Positions 23,462 through 32,394 are shown, counted from the first letter of the stretch. The stretch is 43,394 nt of DNA from Candidatus Acidiferrales bacterium (GCA_036514995.1 DATBWB010000028.1:1-43394), one strand, 5' to 3'. Notes: generated from the sequence alone by a model not told the origin. Translations and numbers: made by a program.

Positions 23462-25027
23462 TCAATGCCGAAAGTGGCGCATGCCGGTGAAGACCATGGC
23501 CAGGCCAAGGCGATCGGCAGTCCCGATTACCTCGGAATCGCGCACCGACCCGCCGGGCTGGATCACCGCGGTCGCGCCAGCCTTGGCTGCTTCTTCGACG
23601 CCGTCGGGGAACGGGAAAAAAGCGTCGGAGGCAACCACAGTCCCGCCAAGCGGGAGGCCTGCCTTTGCCACTGCCAGCTTGACTGAGTCCACGCGGCTCA
23701 TCTGTCCGGCGCCCACGCCGGCCACCTGGTGGGAGCGGGCGAAGACGATAGCGTTCGATTTGACGTGCTTCGAGACAATCCAGGCAAAGCGCAAGTCCTC
23801 CCCTTCCGCGGGCGTCGGCGGACGCCGGGTAACCACCTTCCACTCGCTTTCCGGGAGCGTCTGGCGGTCGGCTTCCTGAATGAGAACGCCGCCGCGGATG
23901 CTGCGGATCTGCCGGCAATCGGCGGCCTTCTCCCGCGGCATCTCCATCAGCCGCATGTTTTTCTTTGTCTGCAAATGGGCCAATGCTTCCGGGTGGTAGC
24001 CGGGCGCGATTACCGCTTCGACGAAAGTCTTGCCGATTTCTTCGGCTGTCATCCGGTCAACCGCGTGATTGAAACCGAGCACCGAACCAAAAGCGGACAC
24101 TGGATCGCATTCGTAAGCCTTCCGGTAAGCTTCCGCGAGCGTCGCCTGCTCGGACGCTCCGCAAGGGTTGGTGTGCTTGATGATGACGGCCGCGGGTAGA
24201 GAGAATTCTTCGACAAGATTCCAGGCGGCATCGAGATCGAGCAGGTTGTTATAAGAAAGCTCCTTGCCGTGAAGCTGCCTGGCTCCGGCAAAACCATGAA
24301 CCCCTCCCCTGAGCACATAAAAGGCTGCCTGCTGGTGAGGGTTTTCACCATAGCGCAAGCTATGGCGCAATTCGAAGTCGAAGAACAGCCTCGGGAGATG
24401 GACGGGCGGTTCAGCAAGCTTGACCGACTCGTTTGCCCGAAGACGCTCGAGCGTCATCGCAATCGCCCCGTCGTAGTGCGCCGTGAGCGCAAACGCCTTC
24501 TTGGCCAAATGCAGGCGCGTGGCCAGGGAGAGCGAGCGCTCGCTTTTGCCCAGCTCCTCGAGCACCGAAGCATAGTCAGCCGGGTCGGTGACAACGGCGA
24601 CATCGAAAAAGTTTTTTCCCGCTGAACGCACCATCGCCGGCCCGCCGATGTCCACGTTTTCCAGCAACTCCTCTACTGTCACGCCTGGCTGGCCGGCGAC
24701 GGTCTCAAAGGGGTAAAGATTGACCACGACCAGGTCGATGCGGGGGATCCCGTGGTTGGCCATCTCGCGCCGATGGATGGGGTCGCTCCGCCGGCCCAGG
24801 ATGCCGCCATGGATGCGCGGGTGAAGCGTCTTGACTCGCCCGCCGAGCATCTCCGCATAGCCGGTCACTTCGGCAACCTCGCGCACCGGTAGGTTGCTCT
24901 GGCGCAAAAGCTCGGCCGTCCCGCCGGTAGAAATGAGTTCGATGCCGAGCGCTGCCAGACCGTGCGCGAAGGACACCAGCCCGCTCTTATCGAAAACACT
25001 CAGCAAGGCTCGCTCAACCGCTGTCAT
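23462..25027 (-). CDS. purH: Bifunctional AICAR formyltransferase / IMP cyclohydrolase
   Basis: A 521-residue enzyme for the last two steps of IMP synthesis. The N-terminal cyclohydrolase (MGS-like) domain shows ALLSVFDKSGLVSFAHGL and STGGTAELLR. The C-terminal AICAR transformylase domain shows LRYGENPHQQAAFY and IIKHTNPCGA with the catalytic Lys-His pair. The C terminus SDAFFPFPDGVEEAAKAG and GMRHFRH is typical. ATG 25027 has a GAGGGGG SD; upstream in-frame codons are unlikely. purB at the right edge of the window is another purine gene. Confidence 0.97.
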   Translation of the reverse strand: MTAVERALLSVFDKSGLVSFAHGLAALGIELISTGGTAELLRQSNLPVREVAEVTGYAEMLGGRVKTLHPRIHGGILGRRSDPIHRREMANHGIPRIDLVVVNLYPFETVAGQPGVTVEELLENVDIGGPAMVRSAGKNFFDVAVVTDPADYASVLEELGKSERSLSLATRLHLAKKAFALTAHYDGAIAMTLERLRANESVKLAEPPVHLPRLFFDFELRHSLRYGENPHQQAAFYVLRGGVHGFAGARQLHGKELSYNNLLDLDAAWNLVEEFSLPAAVIIKHTNPCGASEQATLAEAYRKAYECDPVSAFGSVLGFNHAVDRMTAEEIGKTFVEAVIAPGYHPEALAHLQTKKNMRLMEMPREKAADCRQIRSIRGGVLIQEADRQTLPESEWKVVTRRPPTPAEGEDLRFAWIVSKHVKSNAIVFARSHQVAGVGAGQMSRVDSVKLAVAKAGLPLGGTVVASDAFFPFPDGVEEAAKAGATAVIQPGGSVRDSEVIGTADRLGLAMVFTGMRHFRH

Positions 25028-25509
25028 CACCAACCCCCTCAACAAGCTTGGCCGCCCCGTCAAGCCGGGCCGACTCAAAAAGCGACCCATTCTACTGACA
25101 GCCGGCGCCCCCGCCAAGCCTTCCTGCCGGGGCAATAAATAAATGTCGAGGAGACCCTCTTCAAAGTGGCGCTGGGGTGCTCCCGTTCACGAAATCTTCC
25201 CGGGCATTCCCGCCGCGGCGAGTCGGTCTCAAAGCCCGACAGTCCAGCTGGGACACGTTGATACACGCGGCCAGGAACTGTTGACAACCGTTGCCTACGG
25301 CCGGCCCGGCCGGACCAGACTCCTGCCCGTGGACAGTGGGAATGGCACTAGGATGGGATGGTGCGGACAAACCAGTCGATCAAGACGGTATGGCAGGCGA
25401 TGATCCAGACAAGGCTCGCCACGGCAAGTCAAGAAGGGAGATGTTCGTGGCCGGTTGTGCCGCCGGAGTGGAATGGGGAGGATGGCAAAAGCGACGGGTC
25501 GTTCGAGTC
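25028..25509. other. Non-coding spacer upstream of purH
   Basis: About 480 bases with no convincing gene on either strand. An AT-rich patch at 25133-25145 with an upstream TTGAAG on the minus strand could be a weak purH promoter. A TTGACA at 25279 on the plus strand has no matching -10 box. A minus-strand frame ending near 25350 encodes a 26-residue hydrophobic peptide but is too short to call. Confidence 0.4.
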
Positions 25510-26103
25510 TCAGTTCTTGCCTTTGGCCTTGAGGCGGACTTTGTTGTCTTCGATGGTTACGCTGAATTCGACTCGCTGAACGCCTTGCTTTTTCAGATCA
25601 CCGGCCTTGTGTGCCAGAAATTCGCGGAACTGGTCGAGAGTCGTGTGGCGGCCGCTCTCGCCAAGCTTTTCCCGGGCGGCCAGCATGGCGTGGTAGAGCC
25701 GTTCTACCTTGTCCGTTTCATGCTTTGGGTCGCGACAGACCACGCTGACGGTCGTATCGTCAAGAGCCTTCCGGGCGGCGGCAGCGCGGGCGGCGCGATC
25801 GGCTTCCAGCGCCCTGGCCGTCGCGCCGTAGTGATGGGGGGCGCGGCCTTCCTCGCGCTGCTTGAGCTTCTGCCGCCAAACCGTCCACTGCTTGGCGAAG
25901 GTTGCCGCCAGGTTGTTGTAGCGGAAGCGCTGCCTGTATTTCATCTCGGACTGGTCGAGGTATCTTTTGATGAGTTGCTCGACGCGCCATTGCGTGTCTG
26001 AGGGCGGTCGCGGCGACCCGCCGTTGAAGTACACCTCGTACTCAATCTTCAAGCGGCGAAGCTCTTTTTCAAGTTGGAAAAGGTCCTCGTCGATGGTTGC
26101 CAT
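25510..26103 (-). CDS. MXAN_5187 C-terminal-domain-like protein of unknown function
   Basis: A 197-residue, charged, mainly helical protein. The segment LEKELRRLKIEYEVYFNGG, then LIKRYLDQSEMKYRQRFRYNNL, matches my recollection of the MXAN_5187 C-terminal domain found in myxobacteria and acidobacteria. That domain has no established function. The middle (residues 95-130) is alanine- and arginine-rich. The C-terminal part (YHAMLAAREKLGE to FSVTIEDNKVRLKAKGKN) is a second mixed region. ATG 26103 is favoured because GGGAG lies upstream and the helical domain starts there. It diverges from selA. Confidence 0.75.
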   Translation of the reverse strand: MATIDEDLFQLEKELRRLKIEYEVYFNGGSPRPPSDTQWRVEQLIKRYLDQSEMKYRQRFRYNNLAATFAKQWTVWRQKLKQREEGRAPHHYGATARALEADRAARAAAARKALDDTTVSVVCRDPKHETDKVERLYHAMLAAREKLGESGRHTTLDQFREFLAHKAGDLKKQGVQRVEFSVTIEDNKVRLKAKGKN

Positions 26104-26167
26104 GCGGCTCCCGGGAGGAAGGCAGGAAAATATTACGGCTGCCTTATCCAATGCGTCAACCGCCAAG

Positions 26168-26196
26168 TTGACGCTCCCTGAGGCGTGTGTTCAAAT
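26168..26196 (+). promoter_or_regulatory. Candidate promoter for selA
   Basis: TTGACG at 26168-26173 and TCAAAT at 26191-26196 are 17 bases apart. The expected start is only about five bases before the selA ATG, and no SD is present. This suggests a leaderless or near-leaderless transcript. Confidence 0.35.
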
Positions 26197-26207
26197 AGCG
26201 TCTTGTC

Positions 26208-27611
26208 ATGAAAGAAAGCTCGAAGGCAGAGCTGCTGCGCCAGCTTCCGGCAGTGGATGAGCTGGTGGATCGCCCGGGTGTGGCGGCGCAGGTATCCGAA
26301 GCCGGACACGAACTGGCGGTGAAAGTCGCCCGCGCCCTCCTCGACCGCCTGCGGCAGGAGATCGCGGGCGCTTCCGAGGCGGTGGACGCGGACGTGGCCC
26401 GGGTAGAAGAACTGCTCGCCGACGAGCTCAAGGCAGCCGTCAACTACTCGCTCCAGCCGATGGTCAACGCTACCGGCGTCGTCCTCCACACCAATCTGGG
26501 GCGGGCGCCGCTGGGAGAGAAGGCGCTCAAGCACCTCGTTGAAACCGCTGGCCGCTATTCCAACCTGGAATACGATCTCGCCGCCGGCCGGCGCGGAAAA
26601 AGAGACCAACACACCGGCCGGCTGCTGGCTTCGGTAACGGGCGCCGAGGCTGCCATCGTCGTCAACAACAACGCGGCCGCTGTCTATCTTGTCCTGAACA
26701 CGCTCGCCGAAGGCGGCGAGGTGGTGGTCTCCCGCGGCGAGCTCATTGAAATTGGCGACGGTTTCCGCATTCCGGAAATCATGGTGAAGTCGGGAGCCAT
26801 CCTGCGCGAGGTCGGCACCACCAACCGCACGCGCCTTGCCGACTACGAAAACGCCGTCAGTGAAAGAACGCGACTCGTGCTCCGGGTGCATCCCTCGAAT
26901 TTTCGCATGATCGGTTTTGTCGAGCGTCCTTCGCTGGCCGAGCTCGTTGCCCTCGGAGCGCAACGTACCCTGCCGGTTTACGAAGATTTGGGCTCGGGCT
27001 GCCTCGCCGCAGCGGCTCAGAAAGGGACTTTTGACGAACCTACGGTTGAAGCAAGTCTCCGCGCCGGGGTGTCGGTCGTCAGCTTCAGCGGCGACAAGCT
27101 GCTCGGCGGGCCGCAAGCGGGCATCCTGGTCGGCAAGAAAGACCTGGTCGAGCGCATCCGCCGCAATCCGATGTTTCGCGCTCTGCGGGTGGACAAACTG
27201 ACGGTCGCCGCGCTGGAAGCGACCCTGCTCTCTTACCGGCGCGGCGCCCACGACGAGGTTCCGGCGCTCCAAATGTTGCTGACCACGGCAGCGGAAATTG
27301 CGCGGCGGTCGGAAGTTTTTGTGGCGCGGCTGCGCCATCATCTGGGCGCTTCGCCGGCTCACATTGAAGTGCAGGAAGGCCAATCGGTCATGGGCGGCGG
27401 CTCTACGCCGGAACAATTTCTCCCCACCCACCTCATCGCCATTGCCAGCCCGCACCTTGGCCCGCCGCAGCTCGAAGCTCGCCTGCGCCAGCACCGTCCG
27501 GCCATCCTGGCGCGCATCGAAAGCGATCAACTCCTGCTCGACTTGCGAACCGTCTTCCCCGACCAGGAAGAGACGCTCCTGCGCGCTCTGGTAGTGGCTC
27601 TTGCCCCGTGA
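26208..27611 (+). CDS. selA: L-seryl-tRNA(Sec) selenium transferase
   Basis: A 467-residue PLP enzyme that converts Ser-tRNA(Sec) to Sec-tRNA(Sec) using selenophosphate. The N-terminal tRNA-binding region starts LLRQLPAVDELVDRPGV. The PLP fold includes NATGVVLHTNLGRAPL, and the PLP lysine lies in SFSGDKLLGGPQAG (K297). YEDLGSGCL and the final small domain are normal. It implies the genome makes selenoproteins, yet selB, selC and selD are not adjacent. ATG 26208 has no SD. Confidence 0.96.
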   Translation: MKESSKAELLRQLPAVDELVDRPGVAAQVSEAGHELAVKVARALLDRLRQEIAGASEAVDADVARVEELLADELKAAVNYSLQPMVNATGVVLHTNLGRAPLGEKALKHLVETAGRYSNLEYDLAAGRRGKRDQHTGRLLASVTGAEAAIVVNNNAAAVYLVLNTLAEGGEVVVSRGELIEIGDGFRIPEIMVKSGAILREVGTTNRTRLADYENAVSERTRLVLRVHPSNFRMIGFVERPSLAELVALGAQRTLPVYEDLGSGCLAAAAQKGTFDEPTVEASLRAGVSVVSFSGDKLLGGPQAGILVGKKDLVERIRRNPMFRALRVDKLTVAALEATLLSYRRGAHDEVPALQMLLTTAAEIARRSEVFVARLRHHLGASPAHIEVQEGQSVMGGGSTPEQFLPTHLIAIASPHLGPPQLEARLRQHRPAILARIESDQLLLDLRTVFPDQEETLLRALVVALAP

Positions 27612-27612
27612 G

Positions 27613-27653
27613 GCCTGCCCCTTCGTTCCGCCCGCGGCGGACTCAGGGCAGGC
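27613..27653. repeat. Nested inverted repeat after selA
   Basis: Outer arms GCCTGCCC (27613-27620) and GGGCAGGC (27646-27653) enclose inner arms CCGCC and GGCGG. No T run follows, so it is not a standard terminator. It fills the selA-dehydrogenase spacer and may belong to a dispersed family. Confidence 0.5.
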
Positions 27654-27682
27654 GCGGCGGGCTGGCCGATTGAACGAACCCC

Positions 27683-28642
27683 ATGCTGGTTGCTGAAGTC
27701 CACCGCCGGAGGCTCCGTCTCATTCAGAAGCCGCAACCCGTCCCGCGACGCGATGAGGCGCTCATCCGCGTTCGCCTGGCAGGAATCTGCAACACCGACA
27801 TCGAACTCCTGCGGGGTTACCACCGGTTTGGCGGGGTTCCCGGGCATGAATTTGTCGGCCAGGTAGAAACCTGCCCGGAAGCGCGCTGGCTGGGTGAAAG
27901 GGTGGTGGGCGAAATCAATCTGGCCTGTAGCCGGTGCGATTTTTGCCGGCGAAACCTTCCGCGGCACTGCCGGCGGCGGACCGTTCTCGGGATCCTCAAC
28001 AAAGACGGCGCTTTTGCCGAGTACATCACTCTGCCGGTTCAAAATCTCCATCGCGTACCGGATTCGGTTTCGGACCAGGCGGCGGTCTCGGTCGAGCCGC
28101 TGGCGGCCGCATGCGAGATCCTCGAGCAGGTGGCGATTGACCGCCGCACCCGGGTGGCAGTGGTGGGCGACGGCAAACTGGCGCAATTGATTGGCCGCGT
28201 CCTCAAAACAACCGGCGCCACCGTGACCATGATCGGGAAGCACCCGAACAAATTGCGCCTGGCACGCGAGGCCGGGCTCGAGACCAAACTGGGTCGCGAC
28301 GTGCCGAAGGATTGGATGGCAGCCTTGGACGTAGTCGTGGAAGCCACCGGCTCGGCCACCGGCATGCCTCTGGCACTGCGGCTGGTGCGCCCGCGAGGCA
28401 CGGTGGTCTGGAAGTCCACGTTTCACGGCACCGCGCAATTCGATGCTGCGCCGCTGGTCGTCAACGAGATCACCGTGGTTGGCTCGCGTTGCGGGCCCTT
28501 CGAGCGCGCCATCGACTTGCTTCGCCGGAAAAAGGTCGATCCCCTGCCGCTCGTCGAGCGCACCTTCCCTCTCTCCGAAGCCCCCCGGGCCATCGCGTTT
28601 GCCCAACGTCCCGGAGTCCTGAAAGTCCTCCTGGCGCCTTAA
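27683..28642 (+). CDS. Zinc-dependent medium-chain dehydrogenase
   Basis: A 319-residue alcohol-dehydrogenase-like (MDR) protein. Catalytic-zinc candidates are C36 and H55-E56 (GHEFVG). Structural-zinc cysteines C82, C85, C88 and C96 (ACSRCDFC) are complete. The nucleotide-binding Rossmann fold is AVVGDGKLAQLIG, lacking the classical GxGxxG form. The substrate cannot be told: threonine, sorbitol or other polyol dehydrogenases are all possible. It is 71 bases after selA, with a hairpin between. ATG 27683 has a weak SD. Confidence 0.85.
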   Translation: MLVAEVHRRRLRLIQKPQPVPRRDEALIRVRLAGICNTDIELLRGYHRFGGVPGHEFVGQVETCPEARWLGERVVGEINLACSRCDFCRRNLPRHCRRRTVLGILNKDGAFAEYITLPVQNLHRVPDSVSDQAAVSVEPLAAACEILEQVAIDRRTRVAVVGDGKLAQLIGRVLKTTGATVTMIGKHPNKLRLAREAGLETKLGRDVPKDWMAALDVVVEATGSATGMPLALRLVRPRGTVVWKSTFHGTAQFDAAPLVVNEITVVGSRCGPFERAIDLLRRKKVDPLPLVERTFPLSEAPRAIAFAQRPGVLKVLLAP

Positions 28643-28730
28643 CCGGCGCTCTCATTCCTTAACGCCTTTCCGCAGTCGGGGGACGGCCCCGAAGCTCTTG
28701 GTGTGGGTCAGATTATGAAGCAGCTTCTAA

Positions 28731-28979
28731 TCAGAGAATCCCGTGCCCCAGCGCCAGCCGAAATACGGCCAGGGCAAGGACGGCAACGGAAATCACTTCG
28801 CCCAGCACCCCAATTGCTTTCAACCTCCCCCGGGTGACGCCCGCATGGGAAAAGGCGAGCCCCAGAATGGAAGCCGGCACCGAGGTGATCCAGTTGATCC
28901 AGCCGAGGAAAGGGATGAGACCGACGAGCAGGAACAAGCCGGACAGAAAAGCAAAAAAGAGACCAATCAAGCTGAGCAT
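28731..28979 (-). CDS. Small membrane protein
   Basis: An 82-residue protein with two or three hydrophobic helices (LIGLFFAFLSGLFLLVGL; ISVAVLALAVFRLALG) and a short charged loop (HAGVTRGRLK). The composition resembles small DUF4190-like proteins, though I do not assign it firmly. It lies 38 bases after the efp stop and probably shares its transcript. Function unknown. Confidence 0.65.
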   Translation of the reverse strand: MLSLIGLFFAFLSGLFLLVGLIPFLGWINWITSVPASILGLAFSHAGVTRGRLKAIGVLGEVISVAVLALAVFRLALGHGIL

Positions 28980-29017
28980 GGTGTCAAGGAATAGCGCGGA
29001 GCCAGTGCAGCGCCTGA

Positions 29018-29578
29018 CTACTCCGCTCGTTGCACGTAATGTCCATCGCTTGTGTCCACGCGAATGCGATCGCCGGTATGGATAAAGGAGGGGACCTGCA
29101 CGACCAGGCCGGTTTCGGTTTTGGCGGGCTTCATCACCGCCGACGCGGTCGCGGTGCGCAGCCCGGGCTCCGTTTCCGCTACCCTCAACTCCACCAGTTG
29201 GGGCAGGTCAATTCCAATGGGCTTTCCTTCGTGGAACTCAATCTTGAGGCGGACGTTGGCCACCATGTAGTCTCTGGCTTCGCCCACCACTTCCGCCGGC
29301 AGCCCGATCTGCTCATACGTTTCCGTGTTCATGAAATAGTAGGTATCGGCGTCGGCATAGAGGTATTCAAATTCGATCTCATCGAGAATGGCCCGCTCCA
29401 GCATGTCTTCCGACCGGAAGCGATAGTCAATGATCGAACCGGAGCGAAGGCTCCGCAGGCGCGTTTGGACAAAGCCTCGCTTGTTGCCGGGCGTGCGGTG
29501 GTAGAGGCTGAAAACGGAATAGAGTTCGCCGTCGTGCTTGATGACCATGCCCGGGCGCAGTTGTGTCGCCTGCACCAT
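29018..29578 (-). CDS. efp: Translation elongation factor P
   Basis: A 186-residue factor that rescues ribosomes stalled at polyproline. The KOW-like N domain, the two OB domains, and the C-terminal VQVPSFIHTGDRIRVDTSDG are standard. The tip loop reads YHRTPGNKRGFVQ. Aligned with E. coli PGKGQAF, the position of modified K34 is N32 here, with K33 and R34 next to it. So the usual lysine or rhamnosylated arginine may be absent or shifted. Length and start (ATG 29578) are typical. Confidence 0.95.
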   Translation of the reverse strand: MVQATQLRPGMVIKHDGELYSVFSLYHRTPGNKRGFVQTRLRSLRSGSIIDYRFRSEDMLERAILDEIEFEYLYADADTYYFMNTETYEQIGLPAEVVGEARDYMVANVRLKIEFHEGKPIGIDLPQLVELRVAETEPGLRTATASAVMKPAKTETGLVVQVPSFIHTGDRIRVDTSDGHYVQRAE

Positions 29579-29677
29579 ATCCTTATCCTTCCGCTCCTGC
29601 CTTCACCCGATAAGCCGGAGAACCTTCCCGACCACCTGGAGATAACTCGCTAGAGCAAGCCTGCTCAAACCAAGAAA

Positions 29678-29706
29678 ATTATAGCAGCCCGCCGCCCGTC
29701 CGTCGA
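29678..29706 (-). promoter_or_regulatory. Promoter for efp
   Basis: On the minus strand a perfect TATAAT (29678-29683) is preceded by TGC, and TCGACG (29701-29706) lies 17 bases upstream as a partial -35 box. Transcription would start near 29671 with a leader of about 90 bases. No known regulatory element is recognised in that leader. Confidence 0.5.
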
Positions 29707-29727
29707 GTTTCGTTTTGCGATGGGAGA

Positions 29728-29749
29728 GCCTACTCACATCGTATCCCCC
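29728..29749. repeat. Copy of a 22-base dispersed repeat
   Basis: The 22 bases here match those at 41699-41720 at 21 positions. The difference is one base (T versus G) in CCTACtCACATC. Both copies lie in intergenic DNA near the 3' or 5' end of unrelated genes. It ends in a run of C residues. Confidence 0.5.
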
Positions 29750-29808
29750 CTGTGAGGTTGAAGTGTGTGAGTGAGAAGAGGCAGCGGGGGTTGGCCGCCC
29801 GTCGCTTG

Positions 29809-30534
29809 TCACTTCCCAATGTATCGCCGCACTCCGAATAGCACCTCATCGAACATCTTGGTGGTCAGGCGTCCGGTCTGGGTGTTTTGCTGGCTTGGAT
29901 GGTAGGAGGCAAAAAGGCGCGGCAGGGACGGCGGCAATTCGTAGCTCGCACCATGAGCAAAGCGATAGGCCGCCCGTGAGCCGATGTGTCCTTGCTGCTT
30001 CAAGAGCTCGAGATAATTGTCAAAAGCAATCCGGCCAAGGGCGAGCACGGCGCGAACCTTCTTGAGCAGTTTCAGTTCCTCCTCAAGATAAGGCCGGCAG
30101 TTCGCCAACTCGCTCCGGGTGGGCTTGTTCCCGGGTGGGGCGCAACGCGCCGCCGCAGTGATGAAACAGCGGCTCAACTGGAGGCCGTCGTCCCGGCTGA
30201 CCGAGGTCGGCTGATTCGAAAAGCCGGCGCGAAAGAGAGCGGCGTAGAGAAAGTCGCCCGAGCGGTCGCCGGTGAACACGCGGCCGGTGCGGTTGGTGCC
30301 GTGGGCCGCGGGCGCGAGGCCAATCAACAAGAGCTCCGCCTCGGGGTCGCCGAATCCCGGCGCGGGCTTGCCCCAATATTCCCAATCGCGGAAAGCAGCT
30401 CGCTTCACCCGCGCCATCTTCCGGCAGTGGCGCCGCAGCCGCGGGCACTTCTCGCAAGCAATGATGCGGGCGTTGAGCCGGGCAAGGTGACCGAGAGGAT
30501 TCACGTCCGCCGTATGAGCCGAAGCGCCACTCAT
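29809..30534 (-). CDS. Uracil-DNA glycosylase family 5 (UDGb)
   Basis: A 241-residue DNA-repair enzyme removing uracil and related deaminated bases. C27-E-K-C30 and two later cysteines (ARCAPPGNKPTRSELANC) form the Fe-S cluster set of this superfamily. The motif GLAPAAHGTNRTGRVFTGD and the C-terminal HPSQQNTQTGRLT are specific to family 5 rather than family 4. Its TGA and the next gene's ATG overlap by four bases (ATGA), so it is translationally coupled to the upstream Xaa-Pro aminopeptidase. Confidence 0.92.
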   Translation of the reverse strand: MSGASAHTADVNPLGHLARLNARIIACEKCPRLRRHCRKMARVKRAAFRDWEYWGKPAPGFGDPEAELLLIGLAPAAHGTNRTGRVFTGDRSGDFLYAALFRAGFSNQPTSVSRDDGLQLSRCFITAAARCAPPGNKPTRSELANCRPYLEEELKLLKKVRAVLALGRIAFDNYLELLKQQGHIGSRAAYRFAHGASYELPPSLPRLFASYHPSQQNTQTGRLTTKMFDEVLFGVRRYIGK

Positions 30535-31904
30535 GGGTCAGGCTGCTTCCCGGCCTTCCGCGCCGCCGCCATGATTTTCTCGATTTCGTCCGGGTGGCGG
30601 GGCAGCCGCGCGGTCAGGAGCACGGCGCCGTCCTTGGTCACAAGGACGTCGTCTTCAATGCGCACGCCGAGATTCTCTTCCGAGATGTAGATGCCGGGCT
30701 CGATCGTAATGATCATGCCGGCTTCGAGCGGGCGGGTTGGCTCGCCGGCGTCGTGAACATCGAGGCCGATATGATGGCCGAGGCCGTGGATAAAATACTT
30801 TCCCAGCGGGTCACCATGAAGATCTTTTCCGTGCGAGTTGATGTAGTCGTAGGCGATCTTGTGGAGGCTCTTGTCGCCGGCACGGCCGAGCGACATCCCC
30901 GGCTTGACGGCGGCAAGGACGGCGTTCTGCGCCCCAAGAACGATCTCGTAGATCTCGCGCTGCCGCGGGCTGAACTTGCCGTTCACCGGCAACGTCCGGG
31001 TGATGTCCGCCGCGTAGCCGGAATAGGCGCCGGCCACATCCAGGACCAGGAGTTCGCCGTCCTTCATCTGCCGCTCGGCTTCTGCGTAGTGAAGCACGGT
31101 AGAGTTAAACCCTGAGCCGACGATGGGCGTGTAAGCCGGCTGTTCGCAGCCCGCCTTCTTGAAGGTGTACTCCATCAGCGCGGCAATTTCGTATTCCCAG
31201 GCCCCGGGCCGGACCGCTTTCATCGCCGCCAGGTGAGCATCCATGGAGGCTTCGATCGCCTTGCGCAAGAAGGCTTCTTCCCCCGGCGATTTCACCTGTC
31301 GCAGGTTGCCGATGATTGCCGTCAGATTGCGATATTCCGGTCCCGGAGCAACCTTCTGAAGCCATTCGAGCCATCGCCGGTTGGGGCTGAACTCGCCCGC
31401 CGGGCCGGAAGCAGGGAAAAGGGTGTAAACGATGGGAAAGAGCTTGAGGTACTTCTCCAACTGACCCGATAGCTCCGAAAAGGGCAGGACCGTCTGGAAG
31501 CCGCTCTTCCGGGCAACGTCAGCGTCATCGGGGCCGGAGCGAATGCCGTCCCACCGCTCGCGCCCCCGGTCGCGCGGCGGAACGAAAAGCATTTCCTTGT
31601 TGAGGCCGGCCGCTCGCGTCGCTTCGCTCTCCGCCGCCAGGAGCATGCCCGCGCCCGGTTCGTTCCACCCCGTCAAGTAGTAGAAATTCGGTTCTTGCCA
31701 AAAACGCGCCGCGGGCAGATCAAACTGCGGCTCCCGTCCGGTGAACCCGAACAGCACCACCACCCCGCCTTCGGTCATTCGGCGGAGGTTATCGCGGCGA
31801 GACCCAAAGACCGAGGGCGGCTCTTTTTCGAGCGCCCACGAAAAAACCGTGACGGACAGCAGTATGACGAAAAGCAAGAAACCACGGCGGGAACGCATAC
31901 GCAT
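30531..31904 (-). CDS. Exported Xaa-Pro aminopeptidase (M24B)
   Basis: A 457-residue metallopeptidase that removes residues before proline. The N terminus RRGFLLFVILLSVTVFSWALE is a signal peptide, so it acts outside the cytoplasm. It has the PepP-like N-terminal domain, then the pita-bread fold with metal ligands in LDVAGAYSGYAADITRT (D, D), HGLGHHIGLDVHD (H), IEPGIYI (E) and RIEDDVLV (E). ATG 31904 has TTGGAGG as SD; earlier in-frame codons add non-conserved residues. It is followed, with overlap, by the UDGb gene. Confidence 0.92.
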   Translation of the reverse strand: MRMRSRRGFLLFVILLSVTVFSWALEKEPPSVFGSRRDNLRRMTEGGVVVLFGFTGREPQFDLPAARFWQEPNFYYLTGWNEPGAGMLLAAESEATRAAGLNKEMLFVPPRDRGRERWDGIRSGPDDADVARKSGFQTVLPFSELSGQLEKYLKLFPIVYTLFPASGPAGEFSPNRRWLEWLQKVAPGPEYRNLTAIIGNLRQVKSPGEEAFLRKAIEASMDAHLAAMKAVRPGAWEYEIAALMEYTFKKAGCEQPAYTPIVGSGFNSTVLHYAEAERQMKDGELLVLDVAGAYSGYAADITRTLPVNGKFSPRQREIYEIVLGAQNAVLAAVKPGMSLGRAGDKSLHKIAYDYINSHGKDLHGDPLGKYFIHGLGHHIGLDVHDAGEPTRPLEAGMIITIEPGIYISEENLGVRIEDDVLVTKDGAVLLTARLPRHPDEIEKIMAAARKAGKQPDP

Positions 31905-32067
31905 CGATTGCCTCCAAGAGCAAAGCAGGAATTCTACTACCACCGCCGGCGTCGCGCGGTGATGATTTCTCCTGTCAAATCCACCTCTTCCGCTTGAGGC
32001 TTGCATTGTGCCTGGAATTGTGTCAAGAATCTGGTGTTTGCAACCATTTCCCACAAGGGGTTAAAGC

Positions 32068-32394
32068 ATGCTAAGAAAAGCCGCGCTTGTTGTGTTGATG
32101 TGCATGGTGGTGGCCAGTCTCCTCCTGGCCAAGGAAGGGTCGTGGACGGGCTGGGTCACGGATACCCATTGCGGTGTCAAGGGGGCCAAAGCCGACCACA
32201 AAGACTGCGCCGCAAACTGCGTCAAAGGAATGGGCGCCAAGTATGCTCTCTACGACGGCGCCAGCAAGAAAGTCTTCATCCTGAGCGACCAGGCGAAAGC
32301 AGAAGCCTTTGCCGCGCAGGAAGTGGTGGTGAAGGGCGACCTTGACGAAGCCTCGAACACCATCAAGGTCGCCTCGATCGAAGCCAAGAAGTAG
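32068..32394 (+). CDS. Small secreted cysteine-containing protein
   Basis: A 108-residue protein with a signal peptide (VVLMCMVVASLLLA) and a short mature domain starting WTGWVTDTHCGVKGA. Three cysteines (C35, C47, C51) and histidines in a TDTHCG...HKDCAANC pattern are conserved in similar small acidobacterial proteins I recall, of unknown function. It could bind a metal or form disulfides. SD AAGGGG precedes ATG 32068. It is followed by a strong terminator and stands as a single-gene unit. Confidence 0.8.
   Translation: MLRKAALVVLMCMVVASLLLAKEGSWTGWVTDTHCGVKGAKADHKDCAANCVKGMGAKYALYDGASKKVFILSDQAKAEAFAAQEVVVKGDLDEASNTIKVASIEAKK

Noticed and set aside
25350-25430. A 26-residue hydrophobic peptide (minus strand, VASLVWIIACHTVLIDWFVR).
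   Set aside because: No start signal, too short, and in a spacer without coding bias.
26133-27530. A 465-codon open frame antisense to selA.
   Set aside because: selA is unambiguous. The antisense frame has no family similarity and arises from codon bias.
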